A stretch of 64,000 nucleotides of DNA from Evansella halocellulosilytica (GTDB lineage: Bacteria > Bacillota > Bacilli > Bacillales > Salisediminibacteriaceae). Positions 1-10,846 of the stretch are shown here, piece after piece. The DNA lies in contig NZ_NIST01000001.1 of the NCBI RefSeq assembly GCF_002335745.1, forward strand, positions 727,641 through 791,640, given 5' to 3'. The position numbers were made by a program, and so were the translations under genes. The notes beneath the pieces are model-generated. The model ran no database searches. It was given only the letters and a program-made list of their open reading frames with translations, and had not been told where the DNA came from. Position 1 is the stretch's first letter. Each line of letters begins with the position of its first letter.

Positions 1-119
1 TACTTTATCGACGTTTGCGCTTTTTGTTTAGTTTTGAGAGGTTATTTTTTTATCTCTCCATTAAATGTTATTTGCAAAGAGGATTAAGCTATTCGATGAA
101 GAGCGACGATCATCTGCCG

Positions 120-242
120 TTTTGCAAAGAGGGTCAAGGAGTTCAAGGAAGCAATTGACGAGCCACTGGAGCGTACAACAGTACGTGAGGATGGTGAGGA
201 ATGAAGCTGACACAGAAATCTGCAGGCCATCTGCCGCAAAAT
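120..242 (+). repeat. Structured spacer unit with TTTTGC/GCAAAA ends
   Basis: The unit opens with TTTTGCAAAGAGG and closes with CTGCCGCAAAA, imperfect inverted ends. It contains GTTCAAGGAAGC, a small hairpin (CGTAC at 172-176 with GTACG at 181-185) and AGCTGACACAGAA. The same ordered elements recur at 394-519, and the inner hairpin design recurs in the element upstream of secE. It is probably a dispersed non-coding repeat that became part of the rRNA spacer. Boundaries are approximate. Confidence 0.6.
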
Positions 243-258
243 TGTCCTTTGAAAACTA
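243..258 (+). promoter_or_regulatory. boxA-like rRNA antitermination site
   Basis: TGTCCTTTGAAAACTA closely resembles the boxA of Bacillus rrn operons, where NusB/NusE (S10) load to prevent Rho-dependent termination. It lies in the 16S-23S spacer, where a second boxA is usual. Its 3' half (252-264) is also perfectly complementary to 3498-3510, beyond the 23S gene. Confidence 0.65.
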
Positions 259-393
259 GATAACAGTAGAAAGACTGATTGATCTTCACCGGTTGTTTGA
301 AGCGAATCCTAACGGATTCGAACGAGTACAACCGAGTGTCTTAGAAGGTTAAAAGACGCCATATGCAAAATTGCAAAACTCAAATTGAGTAGG

Positions 394-519
394 TTTTGCA
401 AGGAGGATCGAGTTGTTCAAGGAAGCAAGGAATTGAGCGACTGAGCGTATGAAATAGATACGTGACAGGAGCGAGAGACACAGCTGACACAGAAGAACGA
501 CGATCATCCGCCGCAAAAT
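394..519 (+). repeat. Structured spacer unit inserted just before 23S
   Basis: This is the second full copy of the spacer unit: TTTTGCAAGGAGG start, GTTCAAGGAAGC, a hairpin (CGTAT 446-450 with ATACG 458-462), AGCTGACACAGAA, and a GCCGCAAAAT end. It lies between the proximal stalk strand (341-350) and the 23S 5' end. On the 3' side of 23S the matching gap is only about 12 nt, so this unit looks like an insertion. GGTTAA occurs at 347-352 and again at 520-525, a possible target duplication. Confidence 0.55.
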
Positions 520-3454
<2,935 letters not shown>

Positions 3455-3547
3455 ATGTTTTATCAAACCTTCTAATACCGAAGGTCATCAGTCAAATGTT
3501 ATCTAGTTTTGAGAGGATAAACAAAAGAACTTCTCAACATTTAAATA
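3455..3547 (+). other. 23S-5S spacer carrying the 3' strand of the 23S stalk
   Basis: AACCTTCTAA (3466-3475), GAAGGTCATCAGTC (3480-3493) and GTTATCTAGTTTT (3498-3510) are complementary, in the right order, to 341-350, 273-287 and 252-264 upstream of 23S. This is the expected arrangement of a precursor-23S processing stalk, the substrate of Mini-III (mrnC is at 19928) and RNase III. The pairing is read directly from the sequence; the processing role comes from known Bacillus rRNA maturation. Confidence 0.7.
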
Positions 3548-3665
<118 letters not shown>

Positions 3666-3672
3666 TATCAAA

Positions 3673-3700
3673 GGCACCTTCAAAAGAAGGTGTCTTTTTT
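3673..3700 (+). terminator. rRNA operon terminator T1
   Basis: GGCACCTT (3673-3680) pairs with AAGGTGTC (3687-3694) around a 6-nt loop, followed by six T. The same two arms occur again at 4520-4547, so this terminator has been duplicated in the scarred tail of the operon. Confidence 0.9.
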
Positions 3701-3920
3701 CTATGTAATGAAAAAAAGAAAGTGATATCGTAAGATATCAAACAGGGAATGTACAGGGGGAACAAGAAGGTCAAGGAAGCGAGCCTCGGAATGTACGATG
3801 TCCATGAGAAGTGAGCAATGAGAGGAATGAACGCTGGCTAAGAGCACAACTTCCTGTTGTAACGCCAGCACTAGTACATCCTGTACGTCGGAGATTCGCC
3901 GTTCATCGTGTGCCGAAAAG
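3701..3920 (+). other. Non-coding tail between 5S and a 5S remnant
   Basis: No gene is supported here. Around 3765-3830 the sequence contains GGTCAAGGAAGCGAGCC and AATGAACGCTGGC, a decayed form of the structured units in the 16S-23S spacer (compare GTTCAAGGAAGC and AATGAAGCTGACAC). The likely history is that a spacer-like unit preceded the 5S fragment at 3921, as would happen if part of another rRNA operon end had been copied or left here. Confidence 0.45.
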
Positions 3921-3976
3921 CGCCGATGCCGATGGTAGTTGGGGGCGCCCCCTGTGAGAGTAGGACGCTGCTGGGC
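3921..3976 (+). pseudogene. 3' fragment of a 5S rRNA gene
   Basis: From GATGGTAGTTGGGGG (3931-3945) to GACGCTGCTGGGC (3976) the sequence repeats the 3' half of the intact 5S gene almost base for base, with 3 nt fewer in the helix IV loop and a duplicated GCCGAT just upstream. The 5' half is missing, so no functional 5S can form. It is followed by its own terminator, as a real 5S would be. Confidence 0.88.
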
Positions 3977-3984
3977 AATCAAAG

Positions 3985-4027
3985 ACCACCTCTTAGCTCG
4001 CTGAGAGGTGGTTTGCGATCTTTTTTA
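3985..4027 (+). terminator. Terminator after the 5S remnant
   Basis: ACCACCTCT (3985-3993) pairs with AGAGGTGGT (4004-4012), followed by a T-rich run at 4020-4026. It overlaps the 3' end of the transposase remnant read from the other strand, so it may serve convergent transcripts. Confidence 0.7.
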
Positions 4028-4211
4028 TGTTTTGTGCTGCCGCTGTCATCAACGCTTGTTCTGATGCGCCCTTTAAGCTGCGTAACCGGCAGTAGCGAAG
4101 CCCGTGGAGCTGTTTGGCATCAATTTTTCTTAGTAAGTGGTCGTCTGAGACTAACTGATCGATAGAGACCATTTCGAGTTCAACTTGTTTTGCACGAATG
4201 GGGCGTAACAC
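3993..4211 (-). pseudogene. Internally deleted IS1182-family transposase
   Basis: The 72-residue frame joins two parts that belong far apart in an IS1182-type DDE transposase. The first about 35 residues ([19 protein letters not shown], then DDHLLRKID) are the characteristic N-terminus. The remainder ([20 protein letters not shown], then [13 protein letters not shown]) is the characteristic C-terminus. The catalytic core is absent, so it cannot transpose. It starts with GTG at 4211, and the join keeps the reading frame. The identification rests on recalled family sequence and was not searched. It shows that an insertion sequence once entered the rRNA operon tail and was then reduced by deletion. 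Confidence 0.8.
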
Positions 4212-4340
4212 ACGATCACCTCACGAGTGGTTTTATCTATATTATACTATATTTACCTGAATAATCAGATAAAACTGATGAAAAAATAACCATCATTTCT
4301 AAATAGGAAACGATGGATGTTCTAGGTTGATTGAAGAACG

Positions 4341-4446
4341 AAAGGCGGCGACTCCAATGGGATCAGCGCAGTCTGAAAATCCATTCTGACGATGCTTCGC
4401 TGAGTCAGAATTAGTTGAAGACAAGCCCCATGGAAAGCGTCCGCCG
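4341..4446 (+). repeat. Dispersed palindromic repeat, copy 1
   Basis: The unit runs from AAAGGCGGCGACTCC to GGAAAGCGTCCGCC; its ends pair (GGCGG 4344-4348 with CCGCC 4441-4445). Inside is a hairpin with 8-bp arms, ATTCTGAC (4383-4390) and GTCAGAAT (4404-4411). Intergenic repeats with the GGCGGCGACTCC signature are, from memory, common in Bacillaceae genomes. A second, inverted copy is at 40283-40390. Confidence 0.65.
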
Positions 4447-4490
4447 GGAGGGATGAGATCGTGAGATATCATACTTTTCTTTTAAAAAAA

Positions 4491-4547
4491 GGCTGTTGAG
4501 AAAACTTTCTCAACAGCCTGGCACCTTCTATTGAAGGTGTCTTTTTT
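4491..4547 (+). terminator. Perfect 13-bp hairpin followed by a copy of rRNA terminator
   Basis: GGCTGTTGAGAAA (4491-4503) and TTTCTCAACAGCC (4506-4518) form a perfect 13-bp stem with a 2-nt loop; such hairpins often mark IS1182-type ends. Directly after it, GGCACCTT (4520-4527) and AAGGTGTC (4534-4541) with six T repeat the arms of the rRNA terminator at 3673-3700. Confidence 0.8.
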
Positions 4548-4596
4548 CATGAAATGAGATGTTATTGAGGGGAATAGGTATGAGCATCATTAATTT

Positions 4597-4760
4597 AGAA
4601 TCATTCTAGTTAGCGGATAAAATGAATATTTTACCGGATAAACCCGGATTTTTCGCGGATAAAACGAAATTTTTACCGGATAAACTCAAATTTTTCATGG
4701 ATAAATTGAATATTTTACCGGATAAACTGAAAAATTCGCGGATAAACATCAAAAATCATT
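4597..4760 (+). repeat. GGATAAA periodic array A
   Basis: Seven units of roughly 20-22 nt each begin with (C/T)GGATAAA and continue with an A/T-rich stretch such as AATTTTTAC. The array starts with AGTTAGCGGATAAA, a lead-in shared with the second array at 55984-56140. There are no unique spacers, so this is not a CRISPR. Its function is unknown; it has no reading frame of note. Confidence 0.8.
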
Positions 4761-4785
4761 AATAACACCATGAAACGCCCGTTGT

Positions 4786-4864
4786 GAGTATCCCTTGTGA
4801 GAGTTGGATACTACTTGCGGATCAACTGAATCAAAAGTCCCTCCAAATGAAGGGGCTTTTTGTT
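4786..4864 (+). pseudogene. Possible highly decayed 5S 3' tail plus terminator
   Basis: CCCTTGTGAGAGTTGGATAC, then TACTTGCGGATC, resembles the 5S 3' end CCCTGTGAGAGTAGGACGC, then TGCTGGGCAATC, at lower identity. As with the intact gene and the first remnant, an intrinsic terminator follows: AAAAGTCCCT (4833-4842) with AGGGGCTTTT (4851-4860) and further T. The similarity is suggestive but could be chance; the terminator is solid. Confidence 0.5.
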
Positions 4865-5059
4865 TAAAGATCACTTAAAGGGTTTCTTGGAATATATATC
4901 GAAATAAAGTACATAGATTAAAACTCATTTTTAAAAGACAGTGAACAGTTATAACAATAAAATACATCATATAATTAAAAAGTGATGGATAAATATCTCA
5001 CTAAAGCTTAATGTAAATACATTTTTAAGAATAAAACATAATAATAAAGGACTTGGCAG

Positions 5060-5782
5060 GTGAAGAAAATGGATTGGGGATTAATTACAACAAATGATAC
5101 TACTATAATGACTGTCAGACTTATTTTGGCAGCTTTATTAGGTGGGTTAATAGGGGTGGAAAGAGAGTTTCACCATCACCCAGCTGGTTTTCGGACACAC
5201 ATGCTTGTTAGTGTAGGGTCCTGTTTAATTATGCTATTGGCGTTCTATGGGTTCCAGACTTATATGGAAAATAATCCTGATGTTGTTACATTTGACCCTT
5301 CACGTCTTGCTGCATATGTTGTAAGTGGTATTGGCTTCTTAGGTGCTGGAACAATATTAGTGCAAGGGTATACGGTAAGAGGGTTAACGACAGCCGCTTC
5401 TATATGGGTTGTAGCTGGCATTGGTTTGACAGTTGGTGCTGGGATGTATACACCAGCTATTATCACAACCGTTATTGTGATTTTAAGTTTATTTTTTCTT
5501 GGAAAAATTAACTTTAACTTTTTATCAAAAAGTAATAAAAAGCAAATATATGTACTAGTGGAAGAAGAGAGCAGTGAATTAAACCTTTTAGTAAAGGAAA
5601 TTGAAGAAGCAAAAATAATAATAAGTGGAATCAAGTCTGAAAAACAGAAAATATATAATGATAAACCTATGATTGAATATCGTCTTTTAGTGGAATATGA
5701 AGATAAGGAAGTCATGTTCACAGTATTAGATCAACTGCAGCGAATGGCGTTTGTCCTAGAAGTAACCCTTGAATCTCGTTAG
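5060..5782 (+). CDS. MgtC/SapB-family membrane protein
   Basis: This 240-residue protein has an N-terminal hydrophobic domain with the MgtC/SapB family pattern: a first helix near residues 17-35 ending in GLIGVERE, then HHPAGFRTH, and glycine-rich helices with GIGFLGAGTI and GLTTAASIWVVAGIG around residues 90-125. A soluble ACT-like domain follows from about residue 165. Family members are implicated in magnesium homeostasis and membrane physiology; the exact role here is unknown. GTG at 5060 is chosen because AAAGGA (5046-5051) is 8 nt upstream; the in-frame ATG at 5069 is too far away. It stands alone between the rRNA operon and the ctsR promoter. Confidence 0.88.
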   Translation: MKKMDWGLITTNDTTIMTVRLILAALLGGLIGVEREFHHHPAGFRTHMLVSVGSCLIMLLAFYGFQTYMENNPDVVTFDPSRLAAYVVSGIGFLGAGTILVQGYTVRGLTTAASIWVVAGIGLTVGAGMYTPAIITTVIVILSLFFLGKINFNFLSKSNKKQIYVLVEEESSELNLLVKEIEEAKIIISGIKSEKQKIYNDKPMIEYRLLVEYEDKEVMFTVLDQLQRMAFVLEVTLESR

Positions 5783-5848
5783 AATTAAGGGAAAAGTTCG
5801 TGGTCATACTGTAAATGAATGCTGAAATGCTAATAAAATGCAAAAAGG

Positions 5849-5876
5849 TTGCAGAACTTAAAAATATGGATATAAT
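5849..5876 (+). promoter_or_regulatory. Sigma-A type promoter of the ctsR operon
   Basis: TTGCAG (5849-5854) and TATAAT (5871-5876) are separated by 16 nt. The start would fall near 5883, immediately before the CtsR operator, the usual arrangement for repression by CtsR. Confidence 0.65.
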
Positions 5877-5884
5877 AAAATTAT

Positions 5885-5907
5885 AGTCAAAGATAGTCAA
5901 AGTCAAA
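5885..5907 (+). promoter_or_regulatory. CtsR operator with an extra half-site
   Basis: AGTCAAAGATAGTCAAA (5885-5901) fits the CtsR heptanucleotide direct repeat (A/G)GTCAAA-NAN-(A/G)GTCAAA exactly. A third AGTCAAA begins at 5901 and overlaps the second by one base. It lies at the expected start of transcription and about 75 nt before ctsR, so the operon should be autorepressed and induced by heat or protein stress. Confidence 0.9.
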
Positions 5908-5980
5908 AATAAGTTAATTTGACTTTATCTTCATTATAATGACTAATAAAACCTGTTCATCACTCGCAGGAGGGATCGTG

Positions 5981-6454
5981 ATGGGGAATATATCGGATGT
6001 TATCGAGCAATATTTAAAGAAAATAATTGAACAAAGTGAACATGAAGGTGTTGAAATTAAGCGTAGCGAATTAGCTGAGAAGTTCGATTGTGTACCTTCG
6101 CAAATCAATTATGTCATCAGTACTCGTTTTACAGTTGAACGTGGTTATTTAGTTGAGAGTAAACGTGGTGGCGGGGGATATATTCGAATCATAAAAGTAA
6201 GGCCTGATGATCAAATGGCCTTGTTTGATCAAATTATTGAATTAATTGGTCACGAAATCCCTCAAGCGTCTGGTGCTAATATCGTGCTGAGACTGTTGGA
6301 AGAAGGTGCGATCTCTAAACGAGAAGCAAATTTAATGCTAAGTGCGATTGATAGGTCAACGATCACTTTGAAGCTTCCTTTACGGGATGAAGTGAGGGCA
6401 AGGTTGTTAAAGTCAATGATAGCAACTTTAAAATATAAAGAGTTGAAAGAGTAA
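5981..6454 (+). CDS. ctsR: Transcriptional repressor CtsR
   Basis: CtsR represses class III heat-shock genes (clp genes) in Gram-positive bacteria; it is released on stress and, when McsB-marked, degraded by ClpCP. The 157-residue protein starts MGNISDVIEQYLK and has the N-terminal winged HTH (about residues 1-70, with the glycine-rich beta wing RGGGGYIRI) and the C-terminal helical dimerisation domain. ATG 5981 follows AGGAGGG (5968-5974); an in-frame extension to 5939 would cover the promoter side and is rejected. It is the first gene of ctsR-mcsA-mcsB-clpC. Confidence 0.97.
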   Translation: MGNISDVIEQYLKKIIEQSEHEGVEIKRSELAEKFDCVPSQINYVISTRFTVERGYLVESKRGGGGYIRIIKVRPDDQMALFDQIIELIGHEIPQASGANIVLRLLEEGAISKREANLMLSAIDRSTITLKLPLRDEVRARLLKSMIATLKYKELKE

Positions 6455-6474
6455 TTTAGAAGGAGGGATTAGGT

Positions 6475-7011
6475 ATGCTCTGTCAAGAATGTAATCAAAG
6501 GGAAGCATCTTTGCATTTTACAAAAATTATAAATGGCAAGAAAACAGAATTTCATATATGTGACCAATGTGCAAAGGAAAAAGGAGACTATATACCAGGA
6601 TCAAATAGCTTTTCGATTCACCAACTGTTATCAGGATTACTTGATTTTGAGCAGCCGATGTCTTCATCAGACCAAAGTGTTTCAAATAAAGGACATCAGC
6701 TAACGTGTAGTTCTTGTAATATGACTTATCCTCAATTTGCAGAAATAGGCAGGTTTGGCTGTTCGGAATGCTATAAAACATTTGATGAAAAGTTGAACCC
6801 GATATTCAAACGAATTCATAGTGGCAATGCGGTTCACGGTGGGAAAATACCGAAGCGGCTCGGGAAGGATCTTCACATTCATAAAGAAATAGAACAGCTC
6901 AAGGCAGAGATGCAGCGTTATATTCAAAACGAGGAATTTGAAAAAGCAGCAGAAGTACGTGATCAAATTCGCTCCTTAGAAAAGAGCTTAAATGAGAAAA
7001 AGGAGGGGTGA
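6475..7011 (+). CDS. mcsA: McsA, zinc-binding activator of McsB
   Basis: McsA binds and activates the arginine kinase McsB and helps control CtsR. The 178-residue protein has two four-cysteine zinc modules (C3, C6, C29, C32 and C78, C81, C96, C99) and a C-terminal UVR motif (about 138-173), which contacts Clp/McsB partners. ATG follows AAGGAGGG, and the stop lies 3 nt before mcsB, so translation of the two is tightly linked. Confidence 0.96.
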   Translation: MLCQECNQREASLHFTKIINGKKTEFHICDQCAKEKGDYIPGSNSFSIHQLLSGLLDFEQPMSSSDQSVSNKGHQLTCSSCNMTYPQFAEIGRFGCSECYKTFDEKLNPIFKRIHSGNAVHGGKIPKRLGKDLHIHKEIEQLKAEMQRYIQNEEFEKAAEVRDQIRSLEKSLNEKKEG

Positions 7012-7014
7012 GAA

Positions 7015-8106
7015 ATGTCTCTTCAAAATTTCATTAGTAATGCGATCAGCCCGTGGATGAACAACGAAGGTCCTGAGGCCGATATCGTATTAAGTAGCAG
7101 GGTTCGATTAGCAAGAAATTTAGCAGATAAACCATTTCCAATCGCTGCCTCAAAAGAGCAATTAAGTGAAGTGATTCAAGATGTTGAACAACGGTTTGCC
7201 GGTCATGCTCATCGTAAATTCGGCCAGCTAGAGCTTCTAAATATGGAAGAGTTGAAACAAAATGAAAAAAGAGTGCTTGTTGAAAAACATTTGATTAGTC
7301 CAAACTTATCTGACGAATCAAAAGCAGGAGCGGTATTACTTAGTGAAGATGAATCATTAAGTGTAATGGTTAATGAAGAAGACCATTTCCGAATTCAAGT
7401 ATTGCTGTCTGGATTTCAACTGAATCAAGGGTTAAAGTATGCCAATGAAATAGATGATTGGATGGAAGAAAAAGTTGACTTTGCTTTTACAGAGAAGCGG
7501 GGGTATTTAACTAGCTGTCCGACAAATGTCGGGACAGGATTACGGGCATCTGTCATGATGCATCTTCCAGCATTAGTTATCACCCAGCAAATGAAACGAA
7601 TCCTTCCTGCGATCAACCAACTTGGTCTCGTTGTTAGAGGGATATATGGGGAAGGAAGCGAGGCATTAGGAAACTTGTTTCAAATTTCAAACCAAATGAC
7701 GTTAGGAAAGTCTGAACAAGATATTATCGATGATTTACGCAGTGTCGTTATGCAACTCATTCAGCAGGAACGATCAGCTCGTGAATTATTACTAGAACAA
7801 TCAAAAGTACAAATCGAAGACCGTGTATATCGATCATATGGAATCCTATCGTACAGTCGGAATATGGAATCAAAAGAAGCAACTCAGCGGTTGTCAGATG
7901 TACGATTAGGAATCGATATGGGTTTAATAAAGGGTGTAAGTGGCAAGATTTTAAATGAGTTAATGATTTTGACACAGCCAGGGTTCTTGCAGCAATATGC
8001 AGGTGAAATTCTGTCACCGGAACAGCGAGACCAAAGGAGAGCATTGTTAATTCGTGAAAGATTAAAATTAGAAAGTGAATTTCAAAGCGGAGGTGGAAAC
8101 AAATGA
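7015..8106 (+). CDS. mcsB: Protein-arginine kinase McsB
   Basis: McsB phosphorylates arginine side chains, marking proteins for degradation by ClpCP and inactivating CtsR. The 363-residue protein is an ATP:guanido phosphotransferase homologue: [11 protein letters not shown] at about 26-36, NEEDH at 120-124, and the conserved cysteine loop [12 protein letters not shown] at 168-179. The length matches the B. subtilis enzyme. The stop codon overlaps the clpC start by 4 nt. Confidence 0.97.
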   Translation: MSLQNFISNAISPWMNNEGPEADIVLSSRVRLARNLADKPFPIAASKEQLSEVIQDVEQRFAGHAHRKFGQLELLNMEELKQNEKRVLVEKHLISPNLSDESKAGAVLLSEDESLSVMVNEEDHFRIQVLLSGFQLNQGLKYANEIDDWMEEKVDFAFTEKRGYLTSCPTNVGTGLRASVMMHLPALVITQQMKRILPAINQLGLVVRGIYGEGSEALGNLFQISNQMTLGKSEQDIIDDLRSVVMQLIQQERSARELLLEQSKVQIEDRVYRSYGILSYSRNMESKEATQRLSDVRLGIDMGLIKGVSGKILNELMILTQPGFLQQYAGEILSPEQRDQRRALLIRERLKLESEFQSGGGNK

Positions 8107-10547
8107 TGTTTGGACGTTTTACAGAAAGAGCACAAAAGGTTCTTGCATTAGCACAGGAGGAAGCAACAAGGTTAGGGCATAATAATATTGGTACTGAGCA
8201 CATTCTCCTTGGTTTAGTTCGCGAAGGTGAAGGGATTGCTGCTAAAGCATTAAGTGCTCTCGGACTAAGTTCAGATAAAATTCAGAGTGAAGTTGAAAAC
8301 CTTATTGGTCGGGGGGAAGAACAGTCAACACAAGTGCATTATACACCTCGAGCGAAAAAGGTAATTGAGCTCTCAATGGATGAGGCACGTAAGTTAGGAC
8401 ATTCTTACGTAGGTACTGAACACGTCCTCCTCGGATTAATCCGTGAAGGTGAAGGTGTGGCTGCTAGAGTTTTAAATAACCTAGGAGTCAGCTTAAATAA
8501 AGCAAGACAACAAGTTTTACAGTTACTAGGGAGCAGTGAATCTGCTAATAGCCAGCAGCAGTCTACCGGAGGTTCTGGCAGTAATGTTAGTACGCCTACT
8601 TTAGACAGCTTAGCACGTGATTTAACAGCAATTGCTAAAGAGGATCAAATTGATCCGGTAATCGGCCGTTCCAAAGAGATCGAACGCGTCATCCAAGTAT
8701 TAAGTCGCCGTACAAAAAACAACCCTGTACTTATTGGTGAACCAGGTGTTGGTAAAACAGCAATTGCAGAAGGACTTGCACAGCAAATTATTAATAATGA
8801 AGTTCCTGAAACACTTCGAAATAAACGAGTGATGACGTTAGATATGGGAACAGTCGTTGCAGGTACAAAATACCGAGGTGAATTTGAAGACCGATTAAAG
8901 AAAGTGATGGAGGAAATTCGCCAAGCAGGTAATGTTATTCTATTTATCGATGAATTGCATACATTGATTGGTGCTGGAGGAGCTGAAGGTGCAATTGACG
9001 CATCTAACATTTTAAAACCATCTCTAGCCCGCGGTGAGCTTCAATGTATCGGTGCGACAACATTAGATGAATATCGAAAGTACATTGAAAAAGATGCTGC
9101 GTTAGAAAGAAGATTCCAGCCTATTCAAGTGGATGAACCGACACTTGAGGAATCTGCTCAAATCTTAAAAGGATTGCGTGATCGTTATGAAGCTCATCAC
9201 CGTGTAACCATTACAGATGATGCGATCGATGCAGCAGTCAAACTATCAGATCGTTACATTTCCGATCGTTTTTTACCAGATAAAGCAATTGATTTGATTG
9301 ACGAGGCAGCGTCTAAAGTCCGACTCCGTTCTTATACAGCACCACCGAACTTGAAAGAAATGGAGCAAAAATTAGAAGAAACGAGAAAAGAAAAAGATGC
9401 TGCAGTACAAAGCCAAGAATTTGAGAAAGCCGCATCTTTAAGAGATAGTGAACAACGAATTCGTGAAGAATTAGATGACTTGAAAAAGCAATGGAAGGAA
9501 AAGCAAGGTCAGGAAAACTCCGAGGTTGTTACAGATGATATTGCGATGGTCGTTTCCAGCTGGACTGGAATACCAGTGAGCAAGCTCGCTGAAGAGGAGA
9601 CGGACCGCTTACTTCGTATGGAGGAGATTCTTCATAATCGTGTAATCGGCCAAAATGAAGCGGTAGAAGCTGTTTCAAAAGCAATCCGCCGAGCACGAGC
9701 AGGTTTAAAAGACCCTAAACGTCCGATTGGTTCATTTATTTTCTTAGGACCGACAGGGGTAGGTAAGACGGAATTGGCACGAGCTGTTGCAGAATCATTG
9801 TTTGGCGATGAGGATGCCATTATTCGTATAGACATGTCAGAGTACATGGAAAAACATACGACATCTCGTCTCGTCGGGTCACCACCTGGATATGTAGGAC
9901 ATGAAGAAGGTGGACAATTAACAGAGAAAGTTCGCAGAAAGCCATACTCTGTCATTTTATTAGATGAAATTGAAAAGGCTCACCCTGAAGTGTTTAACAT
10001 TCTGCTTCAAGTTTTAGAGGATGGGTTCTTAACGGACTCCAAAGGTCGCAGAGTCGATTTCAGAAATACGGCGATTATTATGACATCCAATGTTGGAGCA
10101 AGCACGCTTCGACAGGCTAAGAGTCTAGGTTTTACTGCGCAACAGGAAGGGCAAGACTACAAAGATATGAAGGGAAAAGTGATGGGAGAACTGAAGAAAA
10201 GCTTCCGTCCGGAGTTCCTAAATCGTATTGATGAAATTATTGTCTTCCACTCACTTGAGAAAGATCATATTAAAGAAATCGTTTCATTAATGTCAGAGCA
10301 ATTGAAGAAACGACTCTCTGAACAAGGGATCGACTTTGAGTTGACAAATAAAGCAAAAGAAAAAATCTCAAATGAAGGGTTTGACCCTGAATATGGAGCT
10401 AGGCCGCTTCGTCGAGCATTACAAAAGCAAGTTGAAGACCGTCTTTCTGAAGAATTGCTGAAGGGGAATATTTCAAAAGGTCAAAAAGTGGTCATTGATG
10501 TGAAAGATGATGAATACATTGTTACTTCAGAAGCAATGACTAGCTAA
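8103..10547 (+). CDS. clpC: ATP-dependent Clp unfoldase ClpC
   Basis: ClpC is an AAA+ hexameric unfoldase that feeds phosphoarginine-tagged or adaptor-bound proteins to ClpP. The 814-residue protein has a double Clp N-domain repeat (about 1-145, two GTEH(I/V)LLGL motifs), AAA1 with Walker A GEPGVGKT near 212-219, a coiled-coil middle domain with a UVR-like motif (about 410-485), AAA2 with GPTGVGKTE near 549-557, and the D2-small domain. The start MMFGRF matches Bacillus ClpC and overlaps mcsB; all signatures are intact. Confidence 0.98.
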   Translation: MMFGRFTERAQKVLALAQEEATRLGHNNIGTEHILLGLVREGEGIAAKALSALGLSSDKIQSEVENLIGRGEEQSTQVHYTPRAKKVIELSMDEARKLGHSYVGTEHVLLGLIREGEGVAARVLNNLGVSLNKARQQVLQLLGSSESANSQQQSTGGSGSNVSTPTLDSLARDLTAIAKEDQIDPVIGRSKEIERVIQVLSRRTKNNPVLIGEPGVGKTAIAEGLAQQIINNEVPETLRNKRVMTLDMGTVVAGTKYRGEFEDRLKKVMEEIRQAGNVILFIDELHTLIGAGGAEGAIDASNILKPSLARGELQCIGATTLDEYRKYIEKDAALERRFQPIQVDEPTLEESAQILKGLRDRYEAHHRVTITDDAIDAAVKLSDRYISDRFLPDKAIDLIDEAASKVRLRSYTAPPNLKEMEQKLEETRKEKDAAVQSQEFEKAASLRDSEQRIREELDDLKKQWKEKQGQENSEVVTDDIAMVVSSWTGIPVSKLAEEETDRLLRMEEILHNRVIGQNEAVEAVSKAIRRARAGLKDPKRPIGSFIFLGPTGVGKTELARAVAESLFGDEDAIIRIDMSEYMEKHTTSRLVGSPPGYVGHEEGGQLTEKVRRKPYSVILLDEIEKAHPEVFNILLQVLEDGFLTDSKGRRVDFRNTAIIMTSNVGASTLRQAKSLGFTAQQEGQDYKDMKGKVMGELKKSFRPEFLNRIDEIIVFHSLEKDHIKEIVSLMSEQLKKRLSEQGIDFELTNKAKEKISNEGFDPEYGARPLRRALQKQVEDRLSEELLKGNISKGQKVVIDVKDDEYIVTSEAMTS

Positions 10548-10571
10548 TTCGTATCATTGTATTAAGAGTTG

Positions 10572-10605
10572 CCGGAAAAAGTATTAGTGCTTTTTCCGGT
10601 TTTTC
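10572..10605 (+). terminator. Terminator of the ctsR-clpC operon
   Basis: CCGGAAAAAG (10572-10581) pairs with CTTTTTCCGG (10590-10599) across a short loop and is followed by a T run. It ends the stress operon 25 nt after clpC. Confidence 0.9.
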
Positions 10606-10676
10606 ATCTACATCGATTTTTGGGCTTGTTGAAAATATCTGGATAAAATAATTCATGGTAAAATAAACAATAAAGC

Positions 10677-10811
10677 TGTTCAAAAAGTCAGGAAATGATT
10701 AGTGAAATGTTCGAATACATAAAAAGCCGTACGATGACGTAAATGAACGTTTTCGATGAAATGACGTTGCAAAGGATTCGGAATAACTCTTATTGTCCTC
10801 TTTTTTGAACA
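10677..10811 (+). repeat. TGTTCAAAAAG-ended element upstream of radA
   Basis: The element begins TGTTCAAAAAG (10677-10687) and ends with CTCTTTTTTGAACA (to 10811), an inverted terminal repeat with one extra T/A. It fills most of the clpC-radA gap and ends 36 nt before the radA start. It is one of five such elements in the window, all directly upstream of genes. The interior (about 110 nt) has no coding potential. Confidence 0.7.
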
Positions 10812-10846
10812 CGGACCAATCATGTACGGATGGGAAGTGGTTTCAA

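Larger units (their letters stand above)
1..519 (+). other. 16S-23S internal transcribed spacer, no tRNA genes
   Basis: This stretch ends exactly where the conserved 23S 5' end begins, so it is the rRNA operon spacer; the 16S gene itself lies to the left of the window. I see no tRNA-Ile or tRNA-Ala cloverleaf. It holds three related structured units (about 70-120, 120-242 and 394-519), a boxA-like antitermination site at 243-258, a 7-bp hairpin at 303-320 inside a 7-bp outer stem (290-296 with 328-334), and a 9-bp hairpin at 371-379/393-401. Three short segments (252-264, 273-287, 341-350) are complementary to the spacer after 23S and should form the base of the 23S precursor stalk. Confidence 0.85.
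4212..5059. other. Intergenic region after the rRNA operon
   Basis: No protein gene is supported. The region contains a Bacillaceae-type palindromic repeat (4341-4446), a 13-bp perfect hairpin and duplicated rRNA terminator (4491-4547), a GGATAAA periodic array (4597-4760), a possible second 5S-tail relic with terminator (4786-4864), and then about 195 nt of AT-rich sequence before mgtC. I looked for an M-box magnesium riboswitch before mgtC and did not see its conserved core. Confidence 0.7.

Noticed and set aside
3908-4165. Plus-strand frame of 85 codons
   Set aside because: It runs through the 5S fragment, the terminator and the antisense of the transposase remnant; composition is dictated by those features.
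4597-4760. CRISPR array
   Set aside because: Units are 21-22 nt with AT-rich variable tails of only about 12 nt, there are no unique 30-nt spacers, and no cas gene is in the window.
4866-5059. M-box magnesium riboswitch before the MgtC-family gene
   Set aside because: The region is AT-rich and short, and none of the conserved M-box core segments or a terminator is visible.
5260-5721. 153-codon minus-strand frame opposite mgtC
   Set aside because: It is the antisense shadow of a clear MgtC/SapB-family gene; no ribosome site and no homology pattern.
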